Shown here piece after piece: positions 7,318 to 16,529 of a stretch of 64,000 bases of DNA (its first letter is position 1; every line of letters starts with the position of its first letter). A program made the translations under genes and the position numbers. The stretch is from Pseudobacillus wudalianchiensis (GTDB lineage Bacteria; Bacillota; Bacilli; Bacillales; Domibacillaceae). The notes under the pieces were generated by a model that saw only the letters and a program-made list of their open reading frames with translations, was not told the origin of the DNA and searched no databases. Where the stretch lies: the NCBI RefSeq assembly GCF_001685015.1, contig NZ_MAYT01000027.1, positions 342,589 to 406,588 of the forward strand, read 5' to 3'.

Positions 7318-9222
7318 TTATTTGCTATCTTTCACAAAATCAATTTCCTTAACAACTTTTGATCGGCTTAGTATCTCATAAAACGATTTAATTGATTCTC
7401 TTTTCTGCATTGTATAACGTGAGCTTGATACTTTTCTATCTTGTGAAAAAGTAAAAACTATTCTTCTTTTTGCTCTGGATAACGCAACAAAGAAAGAACA
7501 AGTATCTTCTTCTCTTTGCTTTATGTAGTTCCAGAATGCACCGTCCTCTAGACCTATAAAGATAACAGTATCGTATTCTAACCCTTTACTTTTATGGATT
7601 GTCATTATAGGTATTGAGTTTACTCCTTTTAAATTTTCAATGGAGGTAATCCACTCATTGGACAAGTTATATTCATTCCAAATAAAGTCTATTAACTTAT
7701 TGATAAGCTCATCTAAAAAGTGTCCTTGCTTATATTGTGGGTAGAATCCTTTAATATAACTCATATTTAAAAAATTTATAACTTTCCATATAACTGCTGT
7801 TAGCATGGCCTTAGAATTTATATCCTGAAATGAACGGTAAATATCCTTTAAAAACTCTTTCGTCTCTCTTATTAATAAATTTAACTTTTCAAAGTCTCTA
7901 CTACTATTATATCCTCTCATTATCTTTAGAATATCTAACAAATAAATCCATGACTCCGTATCTTCCTTATCTAACGCGCAGCTAGCTATGTTTAAGATTA
8001 ATTTAACTATATCCTCTTTCAAAAAGTCTTGATAAACCGCTTCGTTTCTTGCAGTAATACCATACTCTTTTAAACTATTGATAATCATTTTGCCATATGT
8101 ATCAGGCAATTGTTTTACTAATATGCATATATCTCTGGGTTTTAAATTTTCAGCAACTAAAAATGAGTTAATTTTTTCCGCTACTACCTCAGCTTCTCTT
8201 TCTGCATCAGGAAATAACCATAATTCTGATAAACCATCTGTTTCTCCCCATTTTTTACTCGTTTTTACATCGTGTTCTTCATCATTTAAATAGCTATAAA
8301 CTAACTTTTGTATTTCTACTAATCTCGGGGCAGATCTATGATTCATAATTAGTCGTTGTTCTCTAGCAGAGAAGTTTTCTTTGAAAGCTTCAAACACATC
8401 CTTTTTAGCCCTTGCCCATAGCATTATTCTTTGCTTGTTATCACCTACAGCGGTAATAATAGAGGACGATTTGTGAAAACACGCTCTCAATAAATCGTAC
8501 TGAATATCTGTTGTATCTTGAAACTCATCAAGAAAAACGTGACTGTAAGTTTGTGTAAGGGCTTTTTGTATTAACGGATTACTCCTAATTAAATACTCCG
8601 CCAACCTAGAAATCATTTGAAAACTTAAGGCGGGAGAGAAATCTGGAGTCTGTCCTCGAAGCAAAATATCCCAAGCTTTCTTGACTATTAATCCACTTTG
8701 GTTTTCTTCATTCAAAGGTAAGCGTTGCTCTATTAACCTCTCATTTAGTAAGTTATTATACTCTGTATTGCTTAATTCTAAAATGGAAACAGCACCTGCC
8801 AAGTTAAATGCTTGGCGGATATCATTTTGTTGTCTATTTTGTATAGCTATCATATAATCTGCATCTGGCCTATACTTCTCTGGAAGTCCATACAAAAAGT
8901 TATCAAGTAACTGTTTTGCAAAGGAATCATATGTTTTAGATACAAATCTTTTAGATATTTCCTTACCACTTCTTCTCTCTACGCGCTCCGCCAAATTTTC
9001 AGCCGCATCTCTTTTAAAACTAATTGCTAATATTTTTTTAGGATATGGACAAGTATTCGTTTCTAATAAATAACATGCTTTTTGAGCTAATAATTCCGTT
9101 TTTCCTGCGCCAGGACCAGCAATTATCAAAGTATTCTTATTCTCTATAACAGCCTTCAAAGCATTTTTCTCTAATATAAGGCCACCAGATGGTTGCCAAT
9201 TACTTAAATCAGTATAATTCAC
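7318..9222 (-). CDS. UvrD-family helicase, GajB-like (Gabija-type defence)
   Basis: A 634-residue superfamily 1A helicase. Motifs in order: Walker A GPGAGKT (36-42), motif Ia KILAISFKRDAAENLAERV, Walker B FLDEFQDT, motif III AVGDNKQRIMLWA, motif IV MNHRSAPRL, motif V TIHKSKGLEYDTVIF and motif VI VALSRAKRRIVF. GTG start at 9220-9222 follows GGGGTGA that includes the stop of the OLD gene, so the two are coupled. A UvrD helicase directly after an OLD-family nuclease is the layout of Gabija (class 2 OLD). It is longer than the ~500-residue GajB I know, so it may be a diverged subtype. Expected role: sensing or unwinding phage DNA ends with the nuclease. Confidence 0.82.
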   Translation of the reverse strand: MNYTDLSNWQPSGGLILEKNALKAVIENKNTLIIAGPGAGKTELLAQKACYLLETNTCPYPKKILAISFKRDAAENLAERVERRSGKEISKRFVSKTYDSFAKQLLDNFLYGLPEKYRPDADYMIAIQNRQQNDIRQAFNLAGAVSILELSNTEYNNLLNERLIEQRLPLNEENQSGLIVKKAWDILLRGQTPDFSPALSFQMISRLAEYLIRSNPLIQKALTQTYSHVFLDEFQDTTDIQYDLLRACFHKSSSIITAVGDNKQRIMLWARAKKDVFEAFKENFSAREQRLIMNHRSAPRLVEIQKLVYSYLNDEEHDVKTSKKWGETDGLSELWLFPDAEREAEVVAEKINSFLVAENLKPRDICILVKQLPDTYGKMIINSLKEYGITARNEAVYQDFLKEDIVKLILNIASCALDKEDTESWIYLLDILKIMRGYNSSRDFEKLNLLIRETKEFLKDIYRSFQDINSKAMLTAVIWKVINFLNMSYIKGFYPQYKQGHFLDELINKLIDFIWNEYNLSNEWITSIENLKGVNSIPIMTIHKSKGLEYDTVIFIGLEDGAFWNYIKQREEDTCSFFVALSRAKRRIVFTFSQDRKVSSSRYTMQKRESIKSFYEILSRSKVVKEIDFVKDSK

Positions 9223-9229
9223 TTTTTGT

Positions 9230-11299
9230 TCACCCCAAATCTCTATTTAAGGGGGTTAATAATTTGTTAGAAACTTTTGTTATTTCTCTAAATACTCTGG
9301 GCAACTTTTCTGAAAAGGCTTGTGAATCCATTAAAGAAATAGCTAATATATGTGTGCTTGGTTTCCCTCTACTCAAAAAGAAGTAACTATACCAAATCAT
9401 TAATCCCTTTTGAGATTTTGTGTAAGTACTACCGTCTCCGCCTTCCGTTTTAAGTGTTTTCTTAATATCTTCTTGTACTCTTGCCTGATAATCTGCAGAT
9501 TCTATTTGTTGTACTTCAGTAATATTTTTGATCTTTCCTAACCCTTTAATAAAAGGTCCTTCATTTTCATTTATCGTATCTAGATAATAACTTTTAAATG
9601 CTTCTAACATTAAGAAGTCGATATCTAAAGGATTAGAGAAAAAGACATTGTATTTTTCTAAAAATTTGATCCATTTATTTAGAATAGTGACTCCATTACC
9701 CTCTAAACTTTTCTCATGCATCCTTTCTAAATCCTTATCCAACATAACTCTGCCATCTTTTAATTTTAGTAATTGATCCTTAGGAATTCCCAATCCAATT
9801 AATTGCTTTAAAACATATTGTATTCTGCCCCATCCACCACCATACCTCTCTCTATCGAGGTCAAGAAGAGTGATATGGGGTATCTCCAACTGATTTAGTA
9901 ACCTCCAAAAGTGATTGACATGCCTTCCTCCTAGTGGCACTATAGCAATTCCATTAGCGTCTATATCTTTTCCTGATGATTCTAGAACTTTTGGCAATAT
10001 AATCTCTTCACTATCACCTTCTCCCAGTATGACTAGGGAGGAAAAATATATTTCAGGATATGCTTGTACTGCTTCTTTTACATATTTAAACTCCGCTGTC
10101 TTATCCGAAGGTAGAGTTATTTTATTAACTATAGTTTTAAAAGTTTTTCTGCACATTCTCACATGACGAAGATTCACAGGGTCTATTCGTTTAACAATTG
10201 ATGGGTTATGGGACGTTAACATTGTTTGAGAATTTTCTCGTCTAGCAATTCTTTCTAAATTTTTAATGACTTTTCCTAATAGTTGCGGTCCAATATGATT
10301 CTCAGGTTCCTCTATAGCTATAAGAGTCAAAGCTGGGGGTTCTATATTAAAAATTCTTTTATCAATTTCCGGCTGTTTTGACATTTCATTAAGTGCAGAA
10401 TTTTCTATTTCTAAAAGTGAATCTACAAGGGATAGATAAAATAAAGATCTTAATCCGTCGCCTAATGAATCAATCTTATATGCTCTATCCGTCTCGGTCG
10501 GTGTAAATTCAACTTCCACTTTTTTTAATATATTTTCTAAGTCTGTGCTACTAAATTTTATCGATGCATTATTATACCTTTCTTCATTATGATAATTCTG
10601 CCATTGGTCAAAGATTGTTTTTTGAATTAAAGATACTCCTGGTTGTAGGCTAAATGTTTCATCTACTAAATCGATTTGTTTTTGGATTCCTTGTTTGTCT
10701 TTTTCGGTCCAAACTATTCCTTTTAGCGCTCTCCATAAAAGGGTTCCAGAAGCGTTTCTTAACTGTGATGATGGTTCTCTAACGGCAGGTACGTAAATCA
10801 CTTTTATATGTGACCTATCATGTTTTGTCATAGCCTTCATTTTTTCTTCTTTGATTTCTTCGTCCTCTTTAGCTTTTAAAAAGTAAAATTTACTGTCTAT
10901 GATACCTTCTGGATTACTGCTTTGTTGCCATGTAGCTTCTAGTAACACTCGCATAAATGGAGGTTGTCCGGGTGCAGAAACGATAAAATTTTCATAATAA
11001 ATGGGTACTGCGTAACTTTCTTTATCCTCTTTTAACTCAGGGAATTCAAACATAGCTTCTATGCTCAAATTATTCTTTAGGATTTCATCTGGCTTTTTAT
11101 TCATCGGAATATGAAAGTCTGATCGTAACACTTCCTTTTCATTTCCGGTATCACCAAATAGTTTAATTAAAGCATGCATTATTGCAGTTTTACCTGCACT
11201 ATTGGCTCCAATTATTGTAGTTAAGTCATTAAAGTCTATTATTGTTTCCTCCGGACCAAAGCACCTAAAGTTTTTTAACTTAAGTTTTCTTAATTTCAT
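9230..11299 (-). CDS. OLD-family ATPase/TOPRIM nuclease, GajA-like (Gabija-type defence)
   Basis: A 689-residue protein starting at MKLRKLKLKNFRCFG (ATG 11297-11299, GAGGCG seven bases upstream; the ATG at 11314 overlaps that site). ABC-type ATPase: Walker A GANSAGKT (31-38), D-loop region LIAIEEPENHIGPQLL and the H-loop MLTSHNPSIV. A TOPRIM domain follows: LVILGEGDSEEIILPKVLE gives the glutamate and TLLDLDRERYGG the D-x-D pair. Together these mark an OLD endonuclease. With the helicase downstream it forms a Gabija-like system. It exceeds the ~580 residues usual for GajA, mainly after the TOPRIM core. No broken motif is seen, so it should be active. Confidence 0.85.
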   Translation of the reverse strand: MKLRKLKLKNFRCFGPEETIIDFNDLTTIIGANSAGKTAIMHALIKLFGDTGNEKEVLRSDFHIPMNKKPDEILKNNLSIEAMFEFPELKEDKESYAVPIYYENFIVSAPGQPPFMRVLLEATWQQSSNPEGIIDSKFYFLKAKEDEEIKEEKMKAMTKHDRSHIKVIYVPAVREPSSQLRNASGTLLWRALKGIVWTEKDKQGIQKQIDLVDETFSLQPGVSLIQKTIFDQWQNYHNEERYNNASIKFSSTDLENILKKVEVEFTPTETDRAYKIDSLGDGLRSLFYLSLVDSLLEIENSALNEMSKQPEIDKRIFNIEPPALTLIAIEEPENHIGPQLLGKVIKNLERIARRENSQTMLTSHNPSIVKRIDPVNLRHVRMCRKTFKTIVNKITLPSDKTAEFKYVKEAVQAYPEIYFSSLVILGEGDSEEIILPKVLESSGKDIDANGIAIVPLGGRHVNHFWRLLNQLEIPHITLLDLDRERYGGGWGRIQYVLKQLIGLGIPKDQLLKLKDGRVMLDKDLERMHEKSLEGNGVTILNKWIKFLEKYNVFFSNPLDIDFLMLEAFKSYYLDTINENEGPFIKGLGKIKNITEVQQIESADYQARVQEDIKKTLKTEGGDGSTYTKSQKGLMIWYSYFFLSRGKPSTHILAISLMDSQAFSEKLPRVFREITKVSNKLLTPLNRDLG

Positions 11300-11764
11300 T
11301 ATTTGACGCCTCATTTTGAATGTATTTTCTGGAAATTTCGATGTCTTTTTTAAACCTGAATACCATTCACATGATAATCTATACTCTTTTAATTATTTTT
11401 GATTTATGAAGGCAGCCTATACTAGTACCCTTATTTGTAAACAGTACTTTTCCTTTTCTTGCTCTTTAAAAATTCAAGAGATTTTATCAACCTATCAAAT
11501 TAAGCATTTACATTTTTACCAAACAAAACCAATCAACAGCAACTATTATACTACATAAAAACCATGCTATTTGTCATTAAAGGTCGAATGATAGTTATAG
11601 AACTTTGAGGGATTTTGTAGGATAATGGAAGGAAATGATTTTTTATCTTCCACAGTATACAGGAAGAAACCCTCTCAAAGCTCTTAGCTTCTGCAAGGAA
11701 CCGCTTGAAGAGTTAAAAGAAAACTGAAAAGTGCTAACCAAATAGAAATTATAAGGTGATTTAA
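11300..11764. other. Intergenic stretch with repeated promoter-like element, copy A (11584-11645)
   Basis: Divergent region between the OLD gene and the 588-residue gene. GTCGAATG, a TATAGAA core and TTGTAGGATAAT followed by GGAAGGAAAT and a T-run match copies at 16.81 and 20.93 kb. Nothing else recognisable is seen; the leader between 11646 and 11764 holds no clear ORF. Confidence 0.5.
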
Positions 11765-13531
11765 ATGATTGATAGATTATCTCTTGGGGAAACAGCATAT
11801 TTTTATCATATAAATACTCGTCTTCCAGATAATTTTATAAAAAACTTATTTATTACTGTTTCTAAAAGAAAATCTGGGCCTTACGCAGCAAGAGTAATTA
11901 ATGCACCATATACTATAAGCGGCAAAGATATTTCATATTCACTGTGTATATTTAAATATAAAGGAAAACCTAATTTTTTAGAGGGAGAAGGTAATGAAGA
12001 AGAGATAAAATACGCATATTTATTACTGCTGCAGTATTCAAATATGTTAGTAATAAATAAAAAAAATATTAGCGGGTTCAATTCTCTGTTAAAAAACCAT
12101 ATTTCAGATGTAGATTATACAACAATCTCACGTTTATTTTTAAATAATAACTCCACCTTCGAAAAAATTTCCATGTTAAATATGGATATTAATAATAACT
12201 CGATCAGAAAACGCAATATTGAAGCAAATGACTTACAAAATTCTTTTTCTCCTATTTATTCAAGTAAATATATAGTCAATAATATGCGTATAAAGGAGAA
12301 TGATAATAGAATCTCTCTCGCTTTCAATACTTCCAAAATAAACAGACTTGGCAAGAAAGTAACAATTTTTGATTACTTTAAATGGGCGGTTGAAATAGTG
12401 GATAAAGTTGAAGCTTTTGAATTAGCAGAATCCTATTTAGATAATTTTTCTACACCGATATCTACTAAGTCAATATTAGGTTCACTAGAGCCTACTTCCG
12501 TTCTGTTTCTCTTTAATGATTTAATAGATGATATAGATAATGGTCTAATTGAGGATACAGTATATAACTTTGAAGGAAAAGAAAAAAAAATAAACCTTCA
12601 AAAGTTTTTAATAAAATTAGATACCTTTTGCAAAATTGAACAGGATAAAATTAATACAAAGACATATAAGATTGAAAACCTAATTGATAAAAACTTGAAA
12701 TTAAAAATAAATAAATCTTCAATTATTGTTAATTCAAAAAAGTTAAAAAATATAATTATCAAATATCAGTCCAAACATATAACACTTTTGGAGTATATTA
12801 ATAAAAATCAAACTTTTATTGTTGCTTTTTCAGAAGTAGAATATGTTTATTCAAATAAAAAGCTATTTAAAGACTCAAAGTTACTTGAAAATTTAGATTC
12901 ATTCTTAGAAGTACTAGTACCTTATGACTCACTGAAAAAAATCACATCCGAAAAGGGGAATAACTACCCCACCAGTTCTGTAAGTTTTGATAAACAATCT
13001 TTATTCTTTTTTATAGAAAATACTCTAGCTTTAGACGTTGACTATTTATTTTGTGATGATCTAGGAAATGAATTTGCAGACTTTATTTCTATAAAGAACC
13101 TACAAAAAATATGTTATTATCACGCCAAATACGGAGAATCTACACTTTCGGCATCTGATTTTCAGATCGTTATTGGACAAGCACTTAAAAATATCGGCAA
13201 TATGAATATGTCACCTTCTAATTTAGAACGAAAAATAACCAGATGGCATAAGAACATACCAAAAACTAATATAGCTCTTAAACGAGTTGGAGATTCAGTT
13301 ACAGCTGGAGGAGCTTCCTTGCTTAAAACATTAAACTCTCCGAGCTCTATAAAAGAAATTTTTATAGTAGTAAATTTTCTTTCTAAATCACAGTTAGAAA
13401 ATGGATTGAAAAATTTGAAAGAAGGAAAATCTTGTCCTCACCAAGTTGTACAGATTCTTTGGCTTCTTTCATCTTTTATATCTACATGTAAAGAATTAGG
13501 GATAATAGCGCGCATCACTTGCCTACCTTAA
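11765..13531 (+). CDS. Unrecognised 588-residue protein in the defence island
   Basis: ATG 11765 has AAGGTGA at good spacing. The gene is markedly AT-rich, even against its neighbours, and rich in N, K, I and S, which suggests recent transfer. No signal peptide or membrane segment is visible. The most conserved-looking part is near residues 425-520: DYLFCDDLGNEFADFISI, then YYHAKYGESTLSASDFQIVIGQALKN, then RWHKNIPKTN. The ADF...(about 10 residues)...HAK arrangement could be a PD-(D/E)XK-like nuclease core with H in place of the usual E; this is inference. It is flanked by two defence systems and diverges from one of them, so an antiphage role is plausible. It could also be a substrate-binding or target-recognition protein. 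Function unknown. Confidence 0.6.
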   Translation: MIDRLSLGETAYFYHINTRLPDNFIKNLFITVSKRKSGPYAARVINAPYTISGKDISYSLCIFKYKGKPNFLEGEGNEEEIKYAYLLLLQYSNMLVINKKNISGFNSLLKNHISDVDYTTISRLFLNNNSTFEKISMLNMDINNNSIRKRNIEANDLQNSFSPIYSSKYIVNNMRIKENDNRISLAFNTSKINRLGKKVTIFDYFKWAVEIVDKVEAFELAESYLDNFSTPISTKSILGSLEPTSVLFLFNDLIDDIDNGLIEDTVYNFEGKEKKINLQKFLIKLDTFCKIEQDKINTKTYKIENLIDKNLKLKINKSSIIVNSKKLKNIIIKYQSKHITLLEYINKNQTFIVAFSEVEYVYSNKKLFKDSKLLENLDSFLEVLVPYDSLKKITSEKGNNYPTSSVSFDKQSLFFFIENTLALDVDYLFCDDLGNEFADFISIKNLQKICYYHAKYGESTLSASDFQIVIGQALKNIGNMNMSPSNLERKITRWHKNIPKTNIALKRVGDSVTAGGASLLKTLNSPSSIKEIFIVVNFLSKSQLENGLKNLKEGKSCPHQVVQILWLLSSFISTCKELGIIARITCLP

Positions 13532-13548
13532 ATTTTAATAACTATAAT

Positions 13549-13581
13549 AATGCCGTTAGAGGTGCATTCTCCAACGGCATT
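13549..13581. terminator. Bidirectional terminator
   Basis: AATGCCGTT (13549-13557) and AACGGCATT (13573-13581) with a 15-base loop between the convergent 588-residue gene and the SMC-like gene. Confidence 0.7.
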
Positions 13582-13638
13582 GGCATTATTACATAGGCCT
13601 CTTTTAGTAAAAAATATTGCTAAGAACTGTAACAAAGA

Positions 13639-15339
13639 TCAGGATATAGAGTTTAACTTACTAATAAGCTGATCGTGATGCTGGAACTTTTCTTCTGACA
13701 GGCAACTCCTATAATCTGTAAGTTTTATCCACCTTGCAGCTTCTTTTTCAAACCCTGTTTCTCGTTCAGTTCCTATAATTACTTGCCCTTTTTCTGATGT
13801 TAAAAGTTCTAGTACTGAGTCTATATTCTTTAAATTTTGTCTATCTTGACCTTGCTGGTTAGGTGTATCAATAACGAGTATGTTAAAAGGACTTTTTAAT
13901 CTCTCAAGATTATATAAATACAGAGCAATATGATAAGCATAAATTATTCTCGGTGAATCACTTCCTAATCTTGTTAGAGTCTGAACAAAATCTCTCAGTT
14001 GAATATAAGATGTTGGGATATTTAATTGATTCAAAACTGTTTCATAAAAACCTGTTAACTGATTAGTAATTTCTTTCCTTCTTTTTTGAGAATTCATCCT
14101 TTTGATCTCTCTATCCATCTCATCCTTATCAACAATCTTACTGTCGTACTCATCTTTAATGTTATCTCTTTCGTTGTTCCCGGTCTCTATTATGCTTAAT
14201 TGGCCTTGCATTCTAAAATCATCAATTATTGAAGCGCTTTCCTCAAGCTTTTCTAATTCTAGTTTTAATTTATAATAATCATTATTTAACTCTAACCTTT
14301 CTTTTTCAATGACGGAAATCTTTTCTTCTAAAGCTTCTATTTCTCTTCTATGTAATTGGATTAATTTATTTCCCGCTTGTATATCTTTTACTATTTCTGT
14401 TCTTTCTTCTATAGAATTTATGTGATCAGTCCCACAGAAAGGACATTTAATTATTTCATCCTCTTCCATCGCATACTTATGATCTTCGTTTAAATATTGT
14501 ACCTGTTTTTTTATAAATTGAATCTCTAAGTTTTTTTCATATCTATAACTTTTATATTTAGATAACAACTCTTCTTTCTTAATTCGTTCTCTTTCTAACT
14601 TATCTATTTTGTAAATAATTCCGTCTGCAATTTTTTTTTGCGTTTGTAAATTCAGCTTTTTTATTAATGCCATATTATTATTTTCATTGACAATACCTTG
14701 CAATTTATCTAAGAATTCATCAAAATGATTCATTTTAGAACTTAAATTAATCATTTCATTCTTAATGATTTCTCTCTCTCGGATTGCTTGATAAAACTCT
14801 TCTCCTTGAAATCCTACAATATATTTATTTGTATGGCCTTTCCAATCCTTTATATACTTCATATTAGTAAAACTTTCACCAATTTTGTTCCACCCGTCGT
14901 CCTGATCAATATATTGAAAGCGAAACAGCAGCGGGGGAGTAATACTAACTTGTATGTTCTCCTTTGTGGAACATACCATAGATATCTCCATCAAGTTCAT
15001 AAGTTTCTCACTATAGGAGTGAAACTTATCATCTTCAAACAATTTAACTAAAATACCTTCTTTAATCTCGAAAACCTTATATAAACTTTGTTGTCTTAGA
15101 ATACATAAATCTCTCTCTCCATATTGAAAAAAAAGAACAAACTTGTCAATTAACCCTTTCCACTCTGGTTCAAATCTAACCTCACACCCAAAAGTGTGGA
15201 AAATACTTTTTATTAAAGAAGATTTACCTGTCTTATTAGCTCCTGAAATAATATTTAAACCTTCTTCAAAAGTTAACTCTCTTGATTTTTTCTCCTTATT
15301 ACTTATCACTATTAATCTTTTTAAAGTCAACCTGTTCAT
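13639..15339 (-). CDS. SMC/Rad50-like zinc-hook ATPase (Lamassu/ABC-3C-type defence)
   Basis: A 566-residue split-ATPase protein. Walker A GANKTGKSS (33-41) is near the N-terminus. Two coiled-coil arms (about 185-295 and 305-400) meet at a zinc hook CPFCGT (299-304). The C-terminal ATPase half has YAYHIALYLYNLERL and the Walker B-like FNILVIDTPNQQGQD. It resembles DUF3732-type and LmuB-like ATPases that work with an effector nuclease. The effector here is the DUF4297 protein encoded just upstream in the same direction. Its ATG lies inside a 42-codon ORF that bridges the two genes. Expected role: sensing abnormal or phage DNA ends and licensing the nuclease. Confidence 0.75.
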   Translation of the reverse strand: MNRLTLKRLIVISNKEKKSRELTFEEGLNIISGANKTGKSSLIKSIFHTFGCEVRFEPEWKGLIDKFVLFFQYGERDLCILRQQSLYKVFEIKEGILVKLFEDDKFHSYSEKLMNLMEISMVCSTKENIQVSITPPLLFRFQYIDQDDGWNKIGESFTNMKYIKDWKGHTNKYIVGFQGEEFYQAIREREIIKNEMINLSSKMNHFDEFLDKLQGIVNENNNMALIKKLNLQTQKKIADGIIYKIDKLERERIKKEELLSKYKSYRYEKNLEIQFIKKQVQYLNEDHKYAMEEDEIIKCPFCGTDHINSIEERTEIVKDIQAGNKLIQLHRREIEALEEKISVIEKERLELNNDYYKLKLELEKLEESASIIDDFRMQGQLSIIETGNNERDNIKDEYDSKIVDKDEMDREIKRMNSQKRRKEITNQLTGFYETVLNQLNIPTSYIQLRDFVQTLTRLGSDSPRIIYAYHIALYLYNLERLKSPFNILVIDTPNQQGQDRQNLKNIDSVLELLTSEKGQVIIGTERETGFEKEAARWIKLTDYRSCLSEEKFQHHDQLISKLNSIS

Positions 15340-15427
15340 CCTTATTTTCCTCTCTCAGTAACCTTAACTTTCTGATTAATCTTTTGTAATTTTTAATTTT
15401 CTTTTCCTCATATAACGAGTTTTTCAT
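15299..15427 (-). CDS. Candidate 42-residue ORF bridging nuclease and SMC genes
   Basis: ATG 15425-15427 lies inside the 3' end of the DUF4297 gene, with TTGAGG nine bases upstream, and the ORF ends 41 bases inside the SMC-like gene. The product is a charged helix (KKIKNYKRLIRKLRLLREENKDEQ in pattern), with coding-like composition. ABC-3C and Lamassu systems carry a small middle component here, normally much longer. This could be a minimal one, a remnant, or chance coding. Low certainty. Confidence 0.35.
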   Translation of the reverse strand: MKNSLYEEKKIKNYKRLIRKLRLLREENKDEQVDFKKINSDK

Positions 15428-16529
15428 AAAATAATACCTCAACTAAAATAATATCTATGCCTATATCCTTTTTAACAATTTCCCTTGTCTTATCTATTAA
15501 TTCACCTTTTACATTGCTTAAAAACAATTGAGAATCATCTATTTCGTCATAATGTTCGATTATTAGGTCATTAATCAACAAATTTATTGATTCAATAGAA
15601 TCTTGATAAAGCAAATCTGACACATCAAGCTCTTTCATATAGTGCGCTTTCAACCTACTAATTAGTATATTAATCTTAATGTCAGGAATATTATGGTTGC
15701 TTAAAAATTCCTTAATCAATGTATAATTCTTCTCGTCAACCCTAGAGCCCTGTCCCACTTGACTTTTTAATTTCGAAAAAACCTCGGAAGATATTCCTTT
15801 TTTCTCCTGGAGAGACTTATAACTTATTGGTATCTCTATAGTTTGTTTGCTTTTTCTTCTAACATTTTCAATTATATCTCTTAAAATCTTGTTACTATTA
15901 GAGGCAAAGATATCTGTGTCCCTCAACATTTCAAAAAATTCTCCAGCAACCACCTTTTCGTAGTTATCCAACGATAAATCCCCATTATATAGAAACGTAT
16001 TTTGTACGAATTTATCAAAAACTTCATCAAAGTTTTCTACTTCTTCAAATTCATTCAGTATAAAACTTTTTATCTTAATATATAGTTCTGGTTCTTCCTT
16101 TTCTAATTCTTTTTTATCTTCAACACAAGCTTGCCAACGTCTTACTTCTTCATTCATTCCGACATTTGATACAAAGTGACAAGCAGAACATTCAGACTGA
16201 AAATTTAAAAAATTGTAGAATATAAATCCCAGAAAAGAATGTTTAGTTCCTCCATCTCTTTTTTTGTAAGTTCGAAATAACCTAGGGAAAGTCCATTCTT
16301 TAAATTGAGATGTTGTTTTTATTTGATAAAAATCTGCACAAGAAGGTTCCATAGAATGTTCCGTTTTAGCCATATCATCGTGGAATTCACAGAAAATATA
16401 AAATTCAGAGCCTTTCATAAATTCATTTATCATATGGTATACTATCCAATGAACTTGATATTCAAATCTATTGTAGCTTTCAGAACCAGCCTTTTCTCTT
16501 AATGCAGAGCTTGTAAGTTTTATAACCAT
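15408..16529 (-). CDS. DUF4297 (Cap4-like) dsDNA nuclease, defence effector
   Basis: A 373-residue protein from ATG 16527-16529, six bases after AGGGGG; upstream ATGs at 16577 and beyond lack a site. The N-terminal ~180 residues match DUF4297: RFEYQVHWIVYHM, then FYIFCEFHDDMA and ADFYQIKTTSQFKEWT. E48, D51/D52 and the Q69-x-K71 pair are the likely PD-(D/E)XK catalytic set. The C-terminal half is helical and probably contacts the ATPase. DUF4297 nucleases are effectors of Cap4/CBASS and Lamassu-like systems. With the zinc-hook SMC gene next in line and no cyclase nearby, a Lamassu-like or ABC-3C system fits best. Confidence 0.75.
   Translation of the reverse strand: MVIKLTSSALREKAGSESYNRFEYQVHWIVYHMINEFMKGSEFYIFCEFHDDMAKTEHSMEPSCADFYQIKTTSQFKEWTFPRLFRTYKKRDGGTKHSFLGFIFYNFLNFQSECSACHFVSNVGMNEEVRRWQACVEDKKELEKEEPELYIKIKSFILNEFEEVENFDEVFDKFVQNTFLYNGDLSLDNYEKVVAGEFFEMLRDTDIFASNSNKILRDIIENVRRKSKQTIEIPISYKSLQEKKGISSEVFSKLKSQVGQGSRVDEKNYTLIKEFLSNHNIPDIKINILISRLKAHYMKELDVSDLLYQDSIESINLLINDLIIEHYDEIDDSQLFLSNVKGELIDKTREIVKKDIGIDIILVEVLFYEKLVI

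Noticed and set aside
15408-16529. CBASS (Cap4 effector)
   Set aside because: No cyclic-oligonucleotide cyclase is encoded nearby; the SMC-like partner fits Lamassu/ABC-3C better.
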